The notes: generated from the letters alone by a model not told the origin. A DNA stretch of 64,000 bases from Marsupella aquatica (GCA_973895155.1 OZ316895.1:8990001-9054000), one strand, 5' to 3'. Counted from the stretch's first letter, positions 12,260 to 25,412 are shown. Made by a program: numbers and translations.

Positions 12260-14191
12260 CCTCTCAGTGCTGACAGCCGTTTGCTTTGTGGGCTGGAAAC
12301 ATCATTCACTACTCTGCTTCCCGCTGTAGGCATAAATCGCTTTCCTTCATTCTCTTGCTTGCTTGCTACATGAACGTGTGCATGCCATCTCTCTACTGCT
12401 TGCTTGCGGGGAGGCATCGGTTGCTGGAGCCTCGCTACGGGCCTGGATTTGGATAGGACCTAGGGAAGATTGAAGAATGATTAGCTTGTCTTTCACGAGC
12501 TTTCCGGGAGATCAATGATGCGTTCCTGCTGTTAGAACAACCTTTTATTACCCTTCGGTGCTACAGTACTTGTGTGCTGTCTTCGGACTGGTCTCTGCTT
12601 CTGCTCCACTCTGTTGGAGCTCGCCGCGTCTCTCCTCAGCGTCGAGAAGCGGGCGGATAGGAGGAGGAGGAGGAGAGGTCGAAGAAAGCCGAGCAGGTGA
12701 AGTGGGCGGACGAGTAGACGGATCCACTGTGGTCGATCGATCGAATGTGCTGGTGGAGTTGGACGAGATGAGAATGGCTGTTGTCTCTGGAGCATGGATT
12801 TCGTTGCTAGCAGTGGGTGGTGATGCAAGGAGGGCCTTGGGTTTCAGTGCTTCATTTACTGCTGCGGTAATGTCTTTTCTGCCCTGTACCATTCCCCACT
12901 CACTGAATCCTGTGAGGCATCACGGTTACTCAATTTTCATCCCTTTGCTTCGGCTTGGTGCATTCTGCTGTTCCTATGACAAAGGGAGGAAAGAGCTTGC
13001 GCTGCTGAGCCAATTGAAATCTTCGGATGTCTTACTGGCACTCTGTCAAGGAGTTCGCATTGTAGTGTGTCCATCTTTACAGAATAGACAGAGTATTGTT
13101 ACCCGTGGGGGCCGTGACAATTTCTACTATCTCCCACTCCTGTAGCTCTGGCTTGCAGCTGCGGCTAGCTGTTCCTGCCCCAGTTTGGCATCATCCTGTG
13201 ATCCACTCTCCGTTTTCGTACACTTGAGCTTACACACAACCGCTGCTTCTGACTGGTGGGGGCATTGGAATTTGAGTAGTGGCAGTGCTTCTTTGAATCT
13301 ATCCTTTGGTCAAACAGACGCCTGAGGGATCTGGTGATGAGGCACGAGGCAGTCCGTGGGGCTTTCTAATCCGTGTGATCTCAATACGTGCACTTGATCA
13401 GAGACATCCAAGCGTGATGAGCTCCTCTGGGTGGTACGGGTTTAGACTGTGTTTTAAATGCTGTATCTCACGACTGACCGCTGGAGCTGGCAATGTCGTT
13501 GATCGATCCCGAAGCGCTCTCAGGACGCCAGCGAGTCGGATGTACTAGTACCCACTTAGGACTTGGTAGGCCGATTGTGTGTCTTAGGGATCCTCCTTTC
13601 CATGACATGATGCTTGTATCTTTTGCTTTGTTTCCCACGAAATGAAAGTTTCAATTCTCACTGTCTTAGGATATTAACAAAAATAATAGACAGCTAGAAA
13701 ACTCTACAAATGTACGATAGAAGGCTTTCATTTGGGACCCGAATTCCTGGTGGTCTCGGTATATTGTTTTGCATATTTGCCACCCCATATTCTTGCGGCT
13801 ATGACCGTTTTGTATACTCCTCAGATCCTGATCCCCTCTCAACCATCTTCTATTTAATTCGCAACCAATTGCGGTGTACCTGTAATTTTTCGATTGCGGT
13901 CAAGAGTCCTCGAGAATACCTGCTAGTTCTTTGACTGGCGCTTTCTTTACTCTACGTTGGTGAACAAAAATGTCGATTATATTCGGGGTTTTGCATTGTC
14001 TGTTCACGTGACAAGACTCGGATCAAATTTCTGTTACGTAGTACTTCGTATATTCGTATGATGGGGATTGGCGGAGCATTGACAGTTGTGCTGACTTATA
14101 TTTCTCTCCGTGTGATATAGAGATTATAGTCACGTGAGCATAAAATCGAGCTTTCGTTGAGCAGACTTGAAGCCTCGCTATTGGATTCAAA
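12260..14191 (+). promoter_or_regulatory. Presumed promoter and long 5' leader of the PMT gene
   Basis: The 1.9 kb before the methyltransferase start changes from repeat-like AT-rich DNA to mixed sequence with pyrimidine-rich patches (ctctctactgcttgcttgc near 12390). It has no recognisable gene. Open frames at about 12558-13145 lack an ATG start or any family similarity. A leader intron is possible, but I cannot place its splice sites reliably. The limits given are approximate. Confidence 0.35.
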
Positions 14192-17100
14192 ATGAGGTTG
14201 AATAGCAAAATGAGGGGCCCCGAGAAGCGAACCCCTACAATGTCGGTGTTGGTCAGTACTGCTGCTTTCGTCGCGGTTTTCCTCGTTGCCTTGTGGGTTT
14301 TGAGTGGGCCTACTGGGGGTTCTGGATACTCTTCGAATATGGCCAAGACAATCAGTGGTAGTGAGGACACCGTTGAGGCGAAAAACACTAATCTTCCCAA
14401 GTCACAAGAGAGGGTTGATGTATCGTTAGATTCCGAGTCTACTGATAAAATACTAGCAGACGAAACTCTACCAAAATCTGAGAACTATGAAGAAGTTCTG
14501 CCAAAATCCGACAATTCTAAAGAGGAAACCGTGGCAGAATTTGAGAAATCTATAGAGGAAATGGAAGGAGCAGATTTGGAGATTCCCGTAGAGGATGACA
14601 AGCTTGATGAACTTCCCGATGAAGTGAAAGAAACAGGAACAGACTCACAGAATCCTGCTACAAGAGATACAGCAGAGCTGTCAATAGAAAACGAGGAAGC
14701 CTCTACCTCTACCTTACTTACACAGGGTAAGGAGTCAAAGGAAGAAAAGATCCAGGAAGTCATTCAGGACACAGGAACAGTCGACGAGAAGGACATTGTC
14801 GATGAGCTGGAAGCGAAGCCAATTCAAGAACCAGAGACAGCGGAGGAGAAGGCGGCAACTTTGGGCGGCCTTGAGAGAGTATCGGTGACAGATGAGGGAA
14901 AGTACCAGTGGAAACTTTGTGCGTTTGATGGTGCGCAGGATTACATTCCTTGCCTAGACAACAAGAAAGCGATCAGGGCACTGACATCCAATAAACACTT
15001 TGAACATCGAGAACGCCATTGTCCAGTAGGAAATACGATGCCTACATGTTTGGTCCCACATCCTGAAGGGTACCAAATTCGACTTGATTGGCCTCAGAGC
15101 AGGGACCAGGTAAATATATCGACTTGGATTCAGGATGCTATTTGCGTCTTCGTGTGAGACGTTGTTTAGCTCAAGTGCTAGAGGAATTTGGAATCTTTGC
15201 GGGATGTGCCATGGGTATAACCGACTTTGTCTGGTTGAATTTTTTAAGAGTTTGAGGCGTGCTGTTGCAGGTCTGGCATGCAAATGTTCCACACGATAAA
15301 CTTGTGTCATACAAACGAGATCAAAACTGGGTTAAGAAGCAGGGTGACTATTTGGTGTTTCCCGGCGGTGGAACACAGTTCAAGCAAGGAGCACTTCAGT
15401 ACATAAATACCATTCAGAAGGTAATTTTCGTTCTCAGTGAGAAAACCTTCTTATTATCTCTGCAAACTGGTAAAGTCCATCCCCAATGTTCCTTGATAGC
15501 CTGAGTTTCGGGCATGTCATCAATCTCTCAGCTGGCCTTTCAGTTTAGGAATTCTAATTCTGAAGGATATATGTATTCTTGCTTTCAGTTCAATTTGTGT
15601 CCTTAGTTCGTCCTCAGCACTTCCAGTCGCTCGTCTAGAAGGGTCCAGCGTCATTTAAAATCCAATTTTGGTAGTTTTATTCGGACATGAAAGATCCGAG
15701 TTTAGAATGTGTACAATAGTATGCAATTCTAATCTTGAGCTTTCTGTGCAGACCTGGGCGAATATCACATGGGGAAAGCATGTGCGAACAGTTTTGGATG
15801 TCGGTTGTGGAGTGGCTAGTTTTGGAGGTTACATGTTTGAGAAAGATGCGCTCGTCATGTCCTTTGCCCCTAAAGATGAACATGAAGCTCAAGTTCAGAT
15901 GGCTTTAGAGCGAGGCATTCCAGCTATACTGTCGGTGATGGGGACGAAGAGACTCACCTTCCCCAGCAATGTGTTTGATGTCATCCACTGTGCTCGCTGT
16001 CGCGTCCCTTGGCACGGAGATGGTAAGTAGTAGCAGTCCTTTCTGATTTTCGCAAACATTGGAAGGTTCGACTTTTGATGTCTGTAGTCATGACCAGACA
16101 GTGTCGTAGCGTTTTCTTCCAAGGATCGAGGTAAAGAGACAAAATTTATAGGGACTCTAGTACGTTGCAATAGATTCTGTCCTCAAACTTATGGTATGTA
16201 TGGCATCATTCCCAGCAGTTCGGGATATAGTAAAACTAGACGAGTTTTAGCTCAAGCTAGAAGGCTAAGACTGCTGACTCTTAGGCTCCCATTTGCTTTG
16301 AACCAGTTCCCCCAACTTAATCTCTTCATCAGGACCTGCTGCCCTAAGCGAGTAACATATTTTGCACTTAAGGCCAGTTGCCTACCCATAGCTTGCCACG
16401 TGTTTGCCACGTGTTTGCCACCAAATGTAGTAGTTGTGAGTCACGAGCGATTCTTCCTATAGCCAGTTGGTGAAGGAATTGTCAATACATCTTGTTTGTG
16501 TTTGCTTCTTTAGGGGAAAGTCGAGGGACGGGGCGGGGATCATTAAGTAGTCCATCTTCATCCTTCCTATTCTTGATTCCTGTCTCATCAGCTTTCTTGC
16601 AGTCATGGAATGAGCAGGCTCCATTTACTTTCAGAAAGACGTGTTCGTCCGATTTTTATTTAACTTAGAACCCTTCAGAGCCTCGCATTCATTTCCCATG
16701 GTTTTTATTATGCTTTGCGGCGCCATGGAAGATTTCTCTGGTCACTCTATTTGTCTATAACGATCAGTTGCATTGAAAATTTCTAATTTGAGTAATATGA
16801 ATGGTGTCAATGTGTCCAACGTTCCAGGCGGGAAGCTATTATTGGAGCTCAATCGGCTTTTAAGGCCTGGAGGATACTTTGTGTGGTCTGCAACTCCTGT
16901 CTATCGTCTACACGATCCTGAGGAAATAGAACTTTGGGATAGTAAGAAATTGTCTGATTTCTTGTTGTCTTTGTTACTGCTGTACAGTCGTGGCGTGTTC
17001 TATCTGGAACGTGAGATTGCTCTTTGTCGTAGTTGTTACGCTGTAGCTGTCGAGGTATTGCTGTACGGGCTAGTAGGGTTCTTTCTTTTGAAAGTACATA

Positions 17101-18836
17101 TATGTTGGCAGTTGTCGTCTCTAATTTTGCCCTCTGTTATTAGATCCGGGTTACTGACAACCCAATCGAAATTTCAATTCCTACAATTATCAGCTTCAGA
17201 GCGTCTCCTAATTTCCTGGAAGTTTTTTTCTTTGGACCCTTGTAGCAACGACGAAGGTTACAGATGCTATGTGCTGGAACATTCTAGTTCGAACCAAAGC
17301 GGCAGCAGATACCGGGATTGGCATGGCAATTTTTCAAAAACCTACAGATAACACTTGCTACGATAAGAGGAAGGTCGACGAACCACCTATGTGCGCAGTT
17401 GATGACAAGGCCGATGCTGCTTGGTAATTTTCTTACCTGGGCTTCGTAGGAATGTTGCCTCTGGTACATCATGTAAACTACCTTCCTACTCCATCTCTAG
17501 CTTTTTCTCCTGTAGGTATGCAATTCGTAGAAACTCACTGAAGTTGGTGTTTTCGTGGGTTGGCAACGTTTCACCTATACTGCTGTTTCAAAATCTTCGC
17601 ATGCGAGCTTGATGCCTTCAACTTATTTGTGCAGTAAAGGCATGCCGAGTTGATTCAAATCTACTAACCGTCAGTCTTGATCCGAACAGGTACGTTGACA
17701 TGAACAGCTGCATACATAGAATTCCTACTGGGGATGGAGTTCGGGCAACTTCTTGGCCAGCGGACTGGCCTGCCCAACTGGAGACAACTCCAAAATGGCT
17801 CAGCAGTGTTCCAAAGGGTATTTATGGGAAACTTGCTTCTGAGGAATTCGTCGCTGACACTGCACACTGGCAGAATGTCGTCACAAAATCATATTTCAAA
17901 GCTCTTGGTATCGCTTGGGAGCACATACGGAACGTACTTGACATGAAGGCTGGCTACGGAGGGTATGTGACACCAATAATTACCAGTCGGTGCTAATCAC
18001 AAAGTCTGTTGATTTTAAAGGGCACTCGCTACGTTTTTGTACGCCTAAAAAGTTTCTGATCCATGGTTGGTCACTCTTTTTGTGCCAGATTTGCTGCTGC
18101 TCTCATTACCCAGCCATTATGGGTAATGAATGTAGTTCCAACTGATGAGCCAGATACATTGCCAATAATTTATGATCGGGGACTTTTTGGACTGTATCAT
18201 GATTGGTGTGAATCTTTCAGCACCTATCCAAGAACATACGACCTTCTGCATGCCGACCGAGTTTTTGCTTCGGTGAAGAAGAGGTGACGTTTCATGTCAC
18301 AATCCCTTTACTTTTCTGTCCCAATCATGGTTTTCAGCTGTGTCAGTTCTTATCTTTTGCAGCTTCCATTTCGCTAGGCTATAAACTTGACAATCTTGTG
18401 ATTCTTTTGTTAAGGCTTCCCCCGGTGCCGAGTATATGGACTTCATGTTTGACAATTCATGAGTGGCACAGCTATGATCTTGTTAACAGCGTCGAAGGGT
18501 CCATATCAAGGGAGATTTCTGCTTGGTTGAAGTGGAGTTTCTCCTACATAGACTCAAAAAGAAATTAAAGCAGAATGTGTTCGGTGATTGGAATGACAGT
18601 TAAGAGACTAAAATCCAATTGGATTCTTTTACAGGTGCTCTATCTTGACAACTTTAATCGAGATGGACAGGATTTTGAGGCCTGATGGGTGGGCCATATT
18701 CCGAGATGAAGAGGGTACTGTAGGTGAAATCGAAGAGATTGTAAAATCACTGCATTGGACCGTGAAACACTCATACGTGGAAGGAACCCAGCGGCTTCTT
18801 GCAGCTCAAAAGGGAATGTGGCGACCGAAAGCTTAG
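14192..18836 (+). CDS. Probable methyltransferase PMT24/25/26/27-like (QUA2/TSD2 superfamily), 8 exons
   Basis: This is a Golgi type II membrane protein of the plant PMT family (PF03141), SAM-dependent enzymes linked to methylation of wall polysaccharides such as homogalacturonan. Exons: 14192-15109, 15271-15420, 15752-16022, 16828-16941, 17246-17423, 17690-17962, 18089-18283 and 18635-18836. All join in phase at GT-AG sites to give 766 residues, close to the 770 or so of PMT24-type members. The chain has a basic N-tip, one membrane segment (about 18-38) and a long acidic Glu/Ser/Asp-rich stem (about 45-230) typical of the PMT24-27 subgroup. The SAM-binding VLDVGCG lies at about 370-376, and [34 protein letters not shown] and the C-terminal [14 protein letters not shown] block follow. 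No defect is seen. The substrate cannot be told from sequence. Confidence 0.95.
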
Positions 18837-20581
18837 TGTAGTTTAGCTGCAATTTGTGATTCTTGGCTTGAAAATCCTTGACGGGACTTTGCCATTACAT
18901 CAAATTCTGCTGGATACTTCTCTGTTGACAGAGATCTCTGCAAATCATGTCACTGTTTTGGTTGCTGGCTCTGCGAACTGAGTCTCCTGAGTTGGGTCTC
19001 CTGCGAAAGGTTCTGGCATCAGATTCGTAGTTCGTCTCTGTGGACAGCAATGGAGCAACGGCATTAGTTTCTGGACACCTTTCCCTGGCATTTCTTTTGA
19101 ACTAGAGTAGGAGCTCCTCATTGTATTTCTCAAATGTGGAATTAGTAACTTCAACTACATCTCAACTGAATTTATAGATTGTACTGAGAACACTGTCCGT
19201 TAAACCTTGCGAGATGCGGGAGGGTCAGTTCAGTACAGTCGACAACAAAAGATTAAAGACAGCAAATATCAGGCCAAGGTTAATTGAAGTGCTCTCCAAT
19301 TCTTGGAGTTCATTCTGAAAGGGAGCTAGTATATATGTTTGGCACCACGGGATGCAGGTGGGTAGAGACTTGTATTTGTTGGGCCTTTGTAATGAAAGTA
19401 AAAATCTGTGTATCTTATGAGTATCCCAGCCAGTGCCCACCCAGATTGGGAGGGAGTAGGATGGATGCACGCTATTGGGTAGTTGGTAATGACTTTCCTT
19501 CGAGACTCACATTGTTTAGCTCCTTGGTCACTTGTTTGATGTAGTGTTCAGTTTCAGTTGTCTTTTTCTTTCCCTTGGCAAGTTCTTTTATCTGGTTGAA
19601 CTTCTGCCCCTTCCTCTGTTGGCGCTAACAACTCATTTGTTATGTCATTTTCTGTGGTCCTCTAGAAATGGCTCAGTGGCCCTACAAGGTTATTATAGGG
19701 ACTTGAGAGTGTCAAGCCGATGGGCCTTGTTGACCTGGGACAGGGCCAGAAGAGCATTGTGAAGAGTGCCGTTAGTGTACATTGTTCGGGTCATCAGTAT
19801 ACCCGCATGTGTGGTGCACTTGGTCCATCCTAGAGACCGTGCGCGAGAAGCAGGGGATGCCAAATACGTAGAGTTCATCACGATTGAATGTTCGTTGGGG
19901 AAACGCGCAATGCCCATTGGTAGAGCCTATCTAGATCAGGTGTCGAATCTGTCCAAGCCAAAGCTTTACTAGTCAGAATTGTTGAAATGCATACAGGAAC
20001 AGAGAGCATAGTTGTAAGGTCAGAAAGTTTGTCGTGTGTCAAAAATTTAAGGTAGATAGTGGAATTTGCAACGCTAGAATAGCCGCAGGCTAGAAATCTA
20101 AGGCCAATGATGCAGTGCAGGCCATGAAGCTTTCAGAGTGGAAGTGTCTCAAGCCCACCACCCTTCTCTACCAGCGAGCGGGCCCGGCTTGAGCTGAACG
20201 GTTTTGCTTTTGGGGTCCAGGGTATTTTAATGACAGGAATGAGCTGCAGGATGGTGACTAAAGAATTCTGTATTTCTAAGGAGAGCGCAGGGAAACTCTG
20301 CCCGAGGCAACGGCCCCGTAGCCTTCAGAAGGATTCGTTGTAGACTGTAAAGAGCAGACGCAAGAATAAGATAGATAGATGGTGCAAAACGAGGAGTGCT
20401 GCATTGCATTCTGTTGAGAGAAGACACAAGAATAGGATAGACAGATCGTGCAAAACGAAGAAAAAGCTTAAAGACAAATGAAACCGTGTTCAATATATGA
20501 AAAGTATGATCCAAAAGTGAGAATGAAGAGTCAAAAGAACCTGAGGTGGGGGCCAGACCGAAGGCAAGACAAACGGCCACC
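18837..20581. other. PMT 3' region and intergenic DNA
   Basis: The first few hundred bases probably include the 3' untranslated region of the methyltransferase. Beyond about 19400 no gene is recognised. At about 20350-20390 and 20415-20460 there are two imperfect copies of a block of about 40 bp, caagaatargatagayaga followed by gtgcaaaacga. Confidence 0.4.
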
Positions 20582-20816
20582 GCCAGAGGATGGTTTACAA
20601 CTTAAAAAAAAAGGAACTCTTTTGCGGATGGAAACTGTAGGAGTCAACTCTGGAAAAAGTAGAGCACAAAAGTGACCGAGCCTTACAATGGGCCCTTCAA
20701 AGCCAGACGATGTTTTATAATTAAAGAAATAAAAATCTGTTGTACATGAAAACTGTACGAGTCAACTGTACAAAAAGTACAGCACGAAAGTGAGATGCTC
20801 ACATTGGCCCCTTGAA
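20582..20816 (+). repeat. Tandem duplication, two units of about 120 bp
   Basis: Copy one (20582-20700) and copy two (20702-20816) both start gccaga and share gaaactgtasgagtcaactst, aaaaagta-agcac-aaagtga and a closing ttggccc-like block. They differ at roughly one base in five, so the duplication is not recent. There is no coding content. Confidence 0.75.
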
Positions 20817-22364
20817 ATCATGTCAATCAAACTTGGAACAGCACTCTGGAACAAAGTCTGCTGATGACAGTCATTTCCTTCAAATGTTTGCATGCCTAAC
20901 TAACCCTTGGAATAAACATGTGAAATAATGTAGGTGAATGAGTGTACAAAAGGGAAAATGAAATAACGAGCTTGCATTATAAGTAAACCCCTGCAAAGTG
21001 CATGGAACCAGCATACAAGGTCCTTAAGATGCAAAAGCCCAATTAAGGGAGGCGGACCATGAACCTCAGGTTTATGATGAACTAAGACTAACAATGGCCC
21101 AAAAGCAATGAAGCCCAGTAGCCACCAAAACCATCTGGCTTAGAGCATCTCCAGCGGTTCAGAGGTCATTTAGAGGCCAATGACCTCTAAACTCAAAATG
21201 TAGCCCATCATTTGGAGTCCCAAAAATTAGAAAAACCCTCATTTAAAAATTTGGTCACCAGAGGTTCCACTCTTTCTTTGACCTGTATCATCTTCAGAGT
21301 GATATGTTATCATACTTAGGTTGAAATTCTTAACTAAATTCAAGATCTTGTGACATGTGGTGGAATCTCTGATGTAAATGGGAATAAGGGTCACAATAGA
21401 GGCCTCTCTCCTGGCTGCCATTTCTACCAAATATGGAGGTCAGCCTTCTGAAAGTGGAGGTTGACTGCCATTTATTTACAAATAACCATTTGTTTATGAA
21501 ACCATCACTCCAAAATCATTGGGAAACCATCACTCCAAAATCAGCTACATGTTCTTATTAGGGGTTACAGGCTCACCCTACTGCTCGAGATACTCTCGGG
21601 ATTAACCATAAATGAGGATCACAAAGGGGAAGCTGATGCCCAAAGCGTAGTCCATGTACCTTCCTCAGAAAAGTGAACTCCCAAGCTCCTGAAGCGCAGT
21701 AGACACACACCACCCAGAGGATGCAGCAAGGACACAAACTGGAGGGTAAGGCCATCGCTCAACACAAACTACCCCACAGCAATGTAAGAACCGGTCAGAT
21801 GTAGAGCTGCAAAAGCCCCGGGGCAAATGGCTAAAATAAATACTCCTTGAGCTGAGCTGCTGTTGCGTGATCCAATACATTTGCTCGCCCCTGTAGGATC
21901 TGCCACAAGCGATGATAACCTGAATTACATAAATCCTTAGTTCATTTATTTTAGGTCCACATCGACCCAACCAGTTGGGCATGTGGGATTACAGTATATA
22001 GCGTGCTACGCTGTGGTCATTTTTTTAGTAAAGTGTTTCATATTCAGCAAAATCAAAATGGAACAATATCTGATTATAATGATTGAGACACAGATACACA
22101 TTTAGAAAAATCACATCTCGTATGCCCACAGTATTAAGCGAGTCAGCTGGGCATGCTCGGCATGTGGTGCTCGGCATGTGGAGAGCTCAAACATCGATTA
22201 ATAAGAATTCCCAACATCAAGGATTGCATGTGAAGACATCTTCAAAGGCTCTACAGTGGCCAGCATTCTCTCGCACTTAGCTCACTCAGACTTATCCAAT
22301 CATGGAAAACATTTCCAATTGCAAGAAAAATCTGTGCGACAGATAGTCTGATGATTCTCGCAAA

Positions 22365-22521
22365 TACTACAGACCAGGGCAACGGGGTGACAGCCAGAAT
22401 GATCATGTTGTATCCTGTTGCAAGAAAGCCAGGAAGCCGACAAGGCGATTTCGAAAGGACTACAGACCGGGCAACAGTCTCTAGTATCCTGTTGCAAGAA
22501 AGCTAAGCAAGGAAGCTGACC
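22365..22521 (+). repeat. Imperfect tandem duplication, period about 93 bp
   Basis: The blocks ctacagaccagggcaac and gtatcctgttgcaagaaag, closing with aggaagc-gac, occur at about 22368-22442 and again at 22461-22521, with a shortened interior in the second copy. Nearby, at about 22150-22190, gctcggcatgtgg is also repeated. No gene is associated. Confidence 0.65.
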
Positions 22522-22947
22522 CGGATTGAGGTGGGGACTTGGCTTGTATTCGTGCTGACGAGAGATTGGACGAAGTACCCACCTTCAGCTGATCGAACGA
22601 ATGAATTTTTTCACAGGAAATGATCCCAAACGCGCCATGCGAGGGGGGGCCACGCAGCCTTGGAAGTGTGTGCACAAGTTGCATGCCTGGGCAGCGCTAA
22701 AATCGGCTTGGACTTCATTCGTTTGATTAACCCTTGATCAAGGAATTTAGAATTTACAAGTAAGTTGTTTGCATAGTAAGAGACATCTAGCTAGATTGGA
22801 AGAACAGTCGATCACAGCTTTTCTTTCGCTTCAATTTCCAGTAAGCGGCAGGTGCAACGTATCATGATATGCATAAACCCTTCGTTCCTTCCTTGGCCAC
22901 ATTTTGCTCGAAGGGTCGAAGAGTTTTAAGCGTGCATCAGATCGGCT

Positions 22948-23330
22948 TTAGTTAACGTTTGCAAGGGTCAACTTCATTGATGGCCTGTCCCCAATGTATA
23001 TCATACATGATTTGGGAGAGCCACCGACTCCGACCATTCCTATGTACGTTCCATGATCAGTAGTAGTTATAACCAATTTCTTAGGTATTTTGGCGAGCTC
23101 ATCTCTTTGGACCACAAAGGGAGAATCCATTAAATCAGTCTGTGGCTCTTCTCCAATCGTATGGAAAGCAATATTATGGTCTAGGCTCCCAAGACGACAA
23201 GCAAAAACCTGCCGTTGCTGTTCTTTTCAATCCCATTGGTTGAAAGAGGGAGGTTGTAACGAAAGACAGTGAAAGCATCATATATACCAGAAAGCCATCC
23301 TGTCTGAGCAATCAAGCTCCTGTCGCTCAT
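22948..23330 (-). pseudogene. Coding-like remnant of an unrecognised protein, split by one frameshift
   Basis: On the minus strand an ATG at 23330 opens a 49-codon frame containing GWLSGIYDAFTVFRYNLPL, ending at a TAG at 23183-23181. A second frame that overlaps its end gives LGSLDHNIAFHTIGEEPQT and later GTYIGMVGVGGSPKSCMIYI, stopping at 22948. The residue mix is protein-like in both frames, and the frames meet at VVLG/LGSLDH. A single small indel would explain the break; an intron there would be far too short. The combined length would be about 125 residues. I do not recognise the family, and nearby DNA gives no hint. It may be a decayed single-exon gene or the last exon of a larger one. 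Confidence 0.4.
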
Positions 23331-23714
23331 TTGCTCACTCCTTGGCGGCTACGAGCTTTTCCGAATTTAGCGCCGCTACACTTCTCGGTCAATAAAGGAG
23401 GAAATCTCTAAACCTGACCAGAACTACCACGCAAGTCCCGGATCTAACAACGGACAACTTTTTCGAGCTCATAATTATCTATTGCAGTGTATAACAAACA
23501 CTGTCCGGCAACTTCTTCCTTACGTTGTCTCACTGCTCGTCCAGTGAAACTCTTCCATGTGTTCCGTGAAGAAAAACTTAAAATCCTTGCGTTATATACA
23601 CGTGGAAGATGGGAAGTTCATCGAGACCTAAAGGGGACGTTGTCAAAAGGGAAACATGATACACGAACACTCAATCCAAAAGGGAGAGATCCTCATCTGC
23701 GTACTAACGACATG

Positions 23715-23751
23715 GAAGCCAAGCTCGAAGCCAAGCTCGAAGCCAAGCTTA
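23715..23751 (+). repeat. 12-bp unit repeated three times
   Basis: The unit gaagccaagctc occurs three times in a row, the last copy ending in ctt. It lies in a short open frame where it would encode EAKL repeats, but nothing else suggests a gene. Confidence 0.8.
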
Positions 23752-23944
23752 TCCGTACTTCCAGGTAGTAAAGCCCAAACAGTGATTGCCAATTCTCGGG
23801 CTTTTCATTTTCATTGCTACTAGAATTGTCGGTTTTGCAACCAGTCTCGCAGATGTTTATTCGAGATTCTTGCGGCTTAAAACTTTTAAAGCATAATTAC
23901 CAAAAAATCGCCAGCGGTATGGCGACATTACTGTTGCGACATGA

Positions 23945-24990
23945 TCGTATTAGTAGAGTGTTCTCACCAGATCCGAAAGCTTGCAAAACGGCCGAATATT
24001 CATACGAAAAACGGAGTCAAGAGCACCCTTAAAGTGACGATAGACGTCACGCCTATGTGCAGTATTACTGCAATCATGACACTGTTTGGGTTCTTATTTT
24101 TGGCAATGTGAGTTATCCTCAGCGCCGATGAAAGATGTGAGAATTGATTGTAGGACTGAATGTAAGCGGAGTGGTCACCGAATCTGAAAACCACTTTATG
24201 ATTGACAGTCGAATTGAGTGGGATAGACTAGTGGCGCTAAATTCGATGGGTCCCGTTGAGATGATAGACACGCAGCTAGCAAAGCTTGATTAGCTAGACT
24301 CTACAATGGGCCTTTTCTCCACGCGATCGTGGATTATTCTCAGTGTAAATCAGAGATGCGCCATTAAACTACAGTTCTAAGCTCTTCCCGTATTAGCTGA
24401 TCGAGTCTGTAGTCACCAATGTTGAAAATTTGTCTAATCAAAAGTTAACGGGTTTTCGTGACACAAACGGAGTCGATCAAGGCTACATTCAAAGTGACTG
24501 TGGACATGCACGCCAGCCGCGTTACTTCCCGAGTTTTGGGGGCTTTCTTCTCTTCATCGTGGGTTTATCCTCAGCGTAGATGATCGAGGATGCAACAGTT
24601 ATACTGTTAGGACTTCATATGTGCAGCCCGAAAGAAGACTTGCATAACAGTCTACATATGGCATAGGACTCCGTTTATCCCGCTAAAATAACAGTTTAAC
24701 AGACTAAAATAAAACAGTCCTCCTTGAGATGACGGTAGCCATCATTCAGCAGGAACTATTACTTCACGGGATTCTTTCGGCTTTAGAACTTCTCTTGGGA
24801 TTATGCCAAACGTAGGTCAAGGATGCCATAATGTACAGTAGCTGTTTGAGACAATTTCTCATCAGGCGAGTGTCACCGAGTTCGAAAGCTCTGTGACAAC
24901 TTGCATAACAGTCAAAACATTAGAAGGGTAAGCTTAATCGAGGCCACCATTAGGTGACGATGGGCATGCAGGCAGCATTCCTGCATGAGC
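23945..24990 (+). repeat. Degenerate tandem array, unit about 230 bp, about four and a half copies
   Basis: The same order of landmarks recurs near 23949, 24170, 24395, 24622 and 24871. First comes gtcaccgar-tcgaaagct, then ttgcataacagtc-like words, then a ttgagatgacgatagacatgc block. A ttggg-ttctt block follows, and the unit ends with ttatcctcagcgyagatgatc. Individual copies are strongly diverged, with many indels, so the array is easy to miss. No open frame spans it. It could be an old satellite-like locus or repeats within a long-dead element. Confidence 0.6.
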
Positions 24991-25374
24991 TCCACGCTGC
25001 AGGGGCGAACAGAACAGAAGAGTACAGAAGAGAAGAAAGTTCTAAGAGAAGAACGAAGAAAAGAGAAGAGTTAGCGTAACGTATTTACAATCCCGACCCA
25101 AGATGCTAATCTATCAATACTCTGCTTTGCAAGCAAGACACCTTGTGCACGAAGGTAAGACGTCAGCTGCTGATATCCATCATTGCAACGGAGCCTCGAA
25201 CAGAGAACAAGGCAGTTGGAGTGTTCTAGCCGTTAGCGAGATGGTTCAATGAAAGAGCTAAACAGAATCGTCATCGATCATCCACTTGTTCACGCAAAAA
25301 TTCTATTCACATAGCGGATACCCGACAACGCTAAAACAAACGCACTCGAGTTTCGGTGGCCCACTGCACTAGAG

Positions 25375-25412
25375 ACACACGCACACACACGCACACACAC
25401 GCATACACTCTC
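25375..25412 (+). repeat. Short (CA)n-rich microsatellite
   Basis: The stretch acacacgcacacacacgcac with further acac words is an impure dinucleotide repeat. It has no link to a gene. Confidence 0.8.

Noticed and set aside
12558-13145. 195-aa plus-strand frame before the PMT gene
   Set aside because: It starts with GTG rather than ATG, has no family similarity and lies in the presumed leader.
19766-19972. 68-aa frame downstream of PMT
   Set aside because: It begins with GTG, and the residue pattern suggests no family. It was kept out as unsupported.
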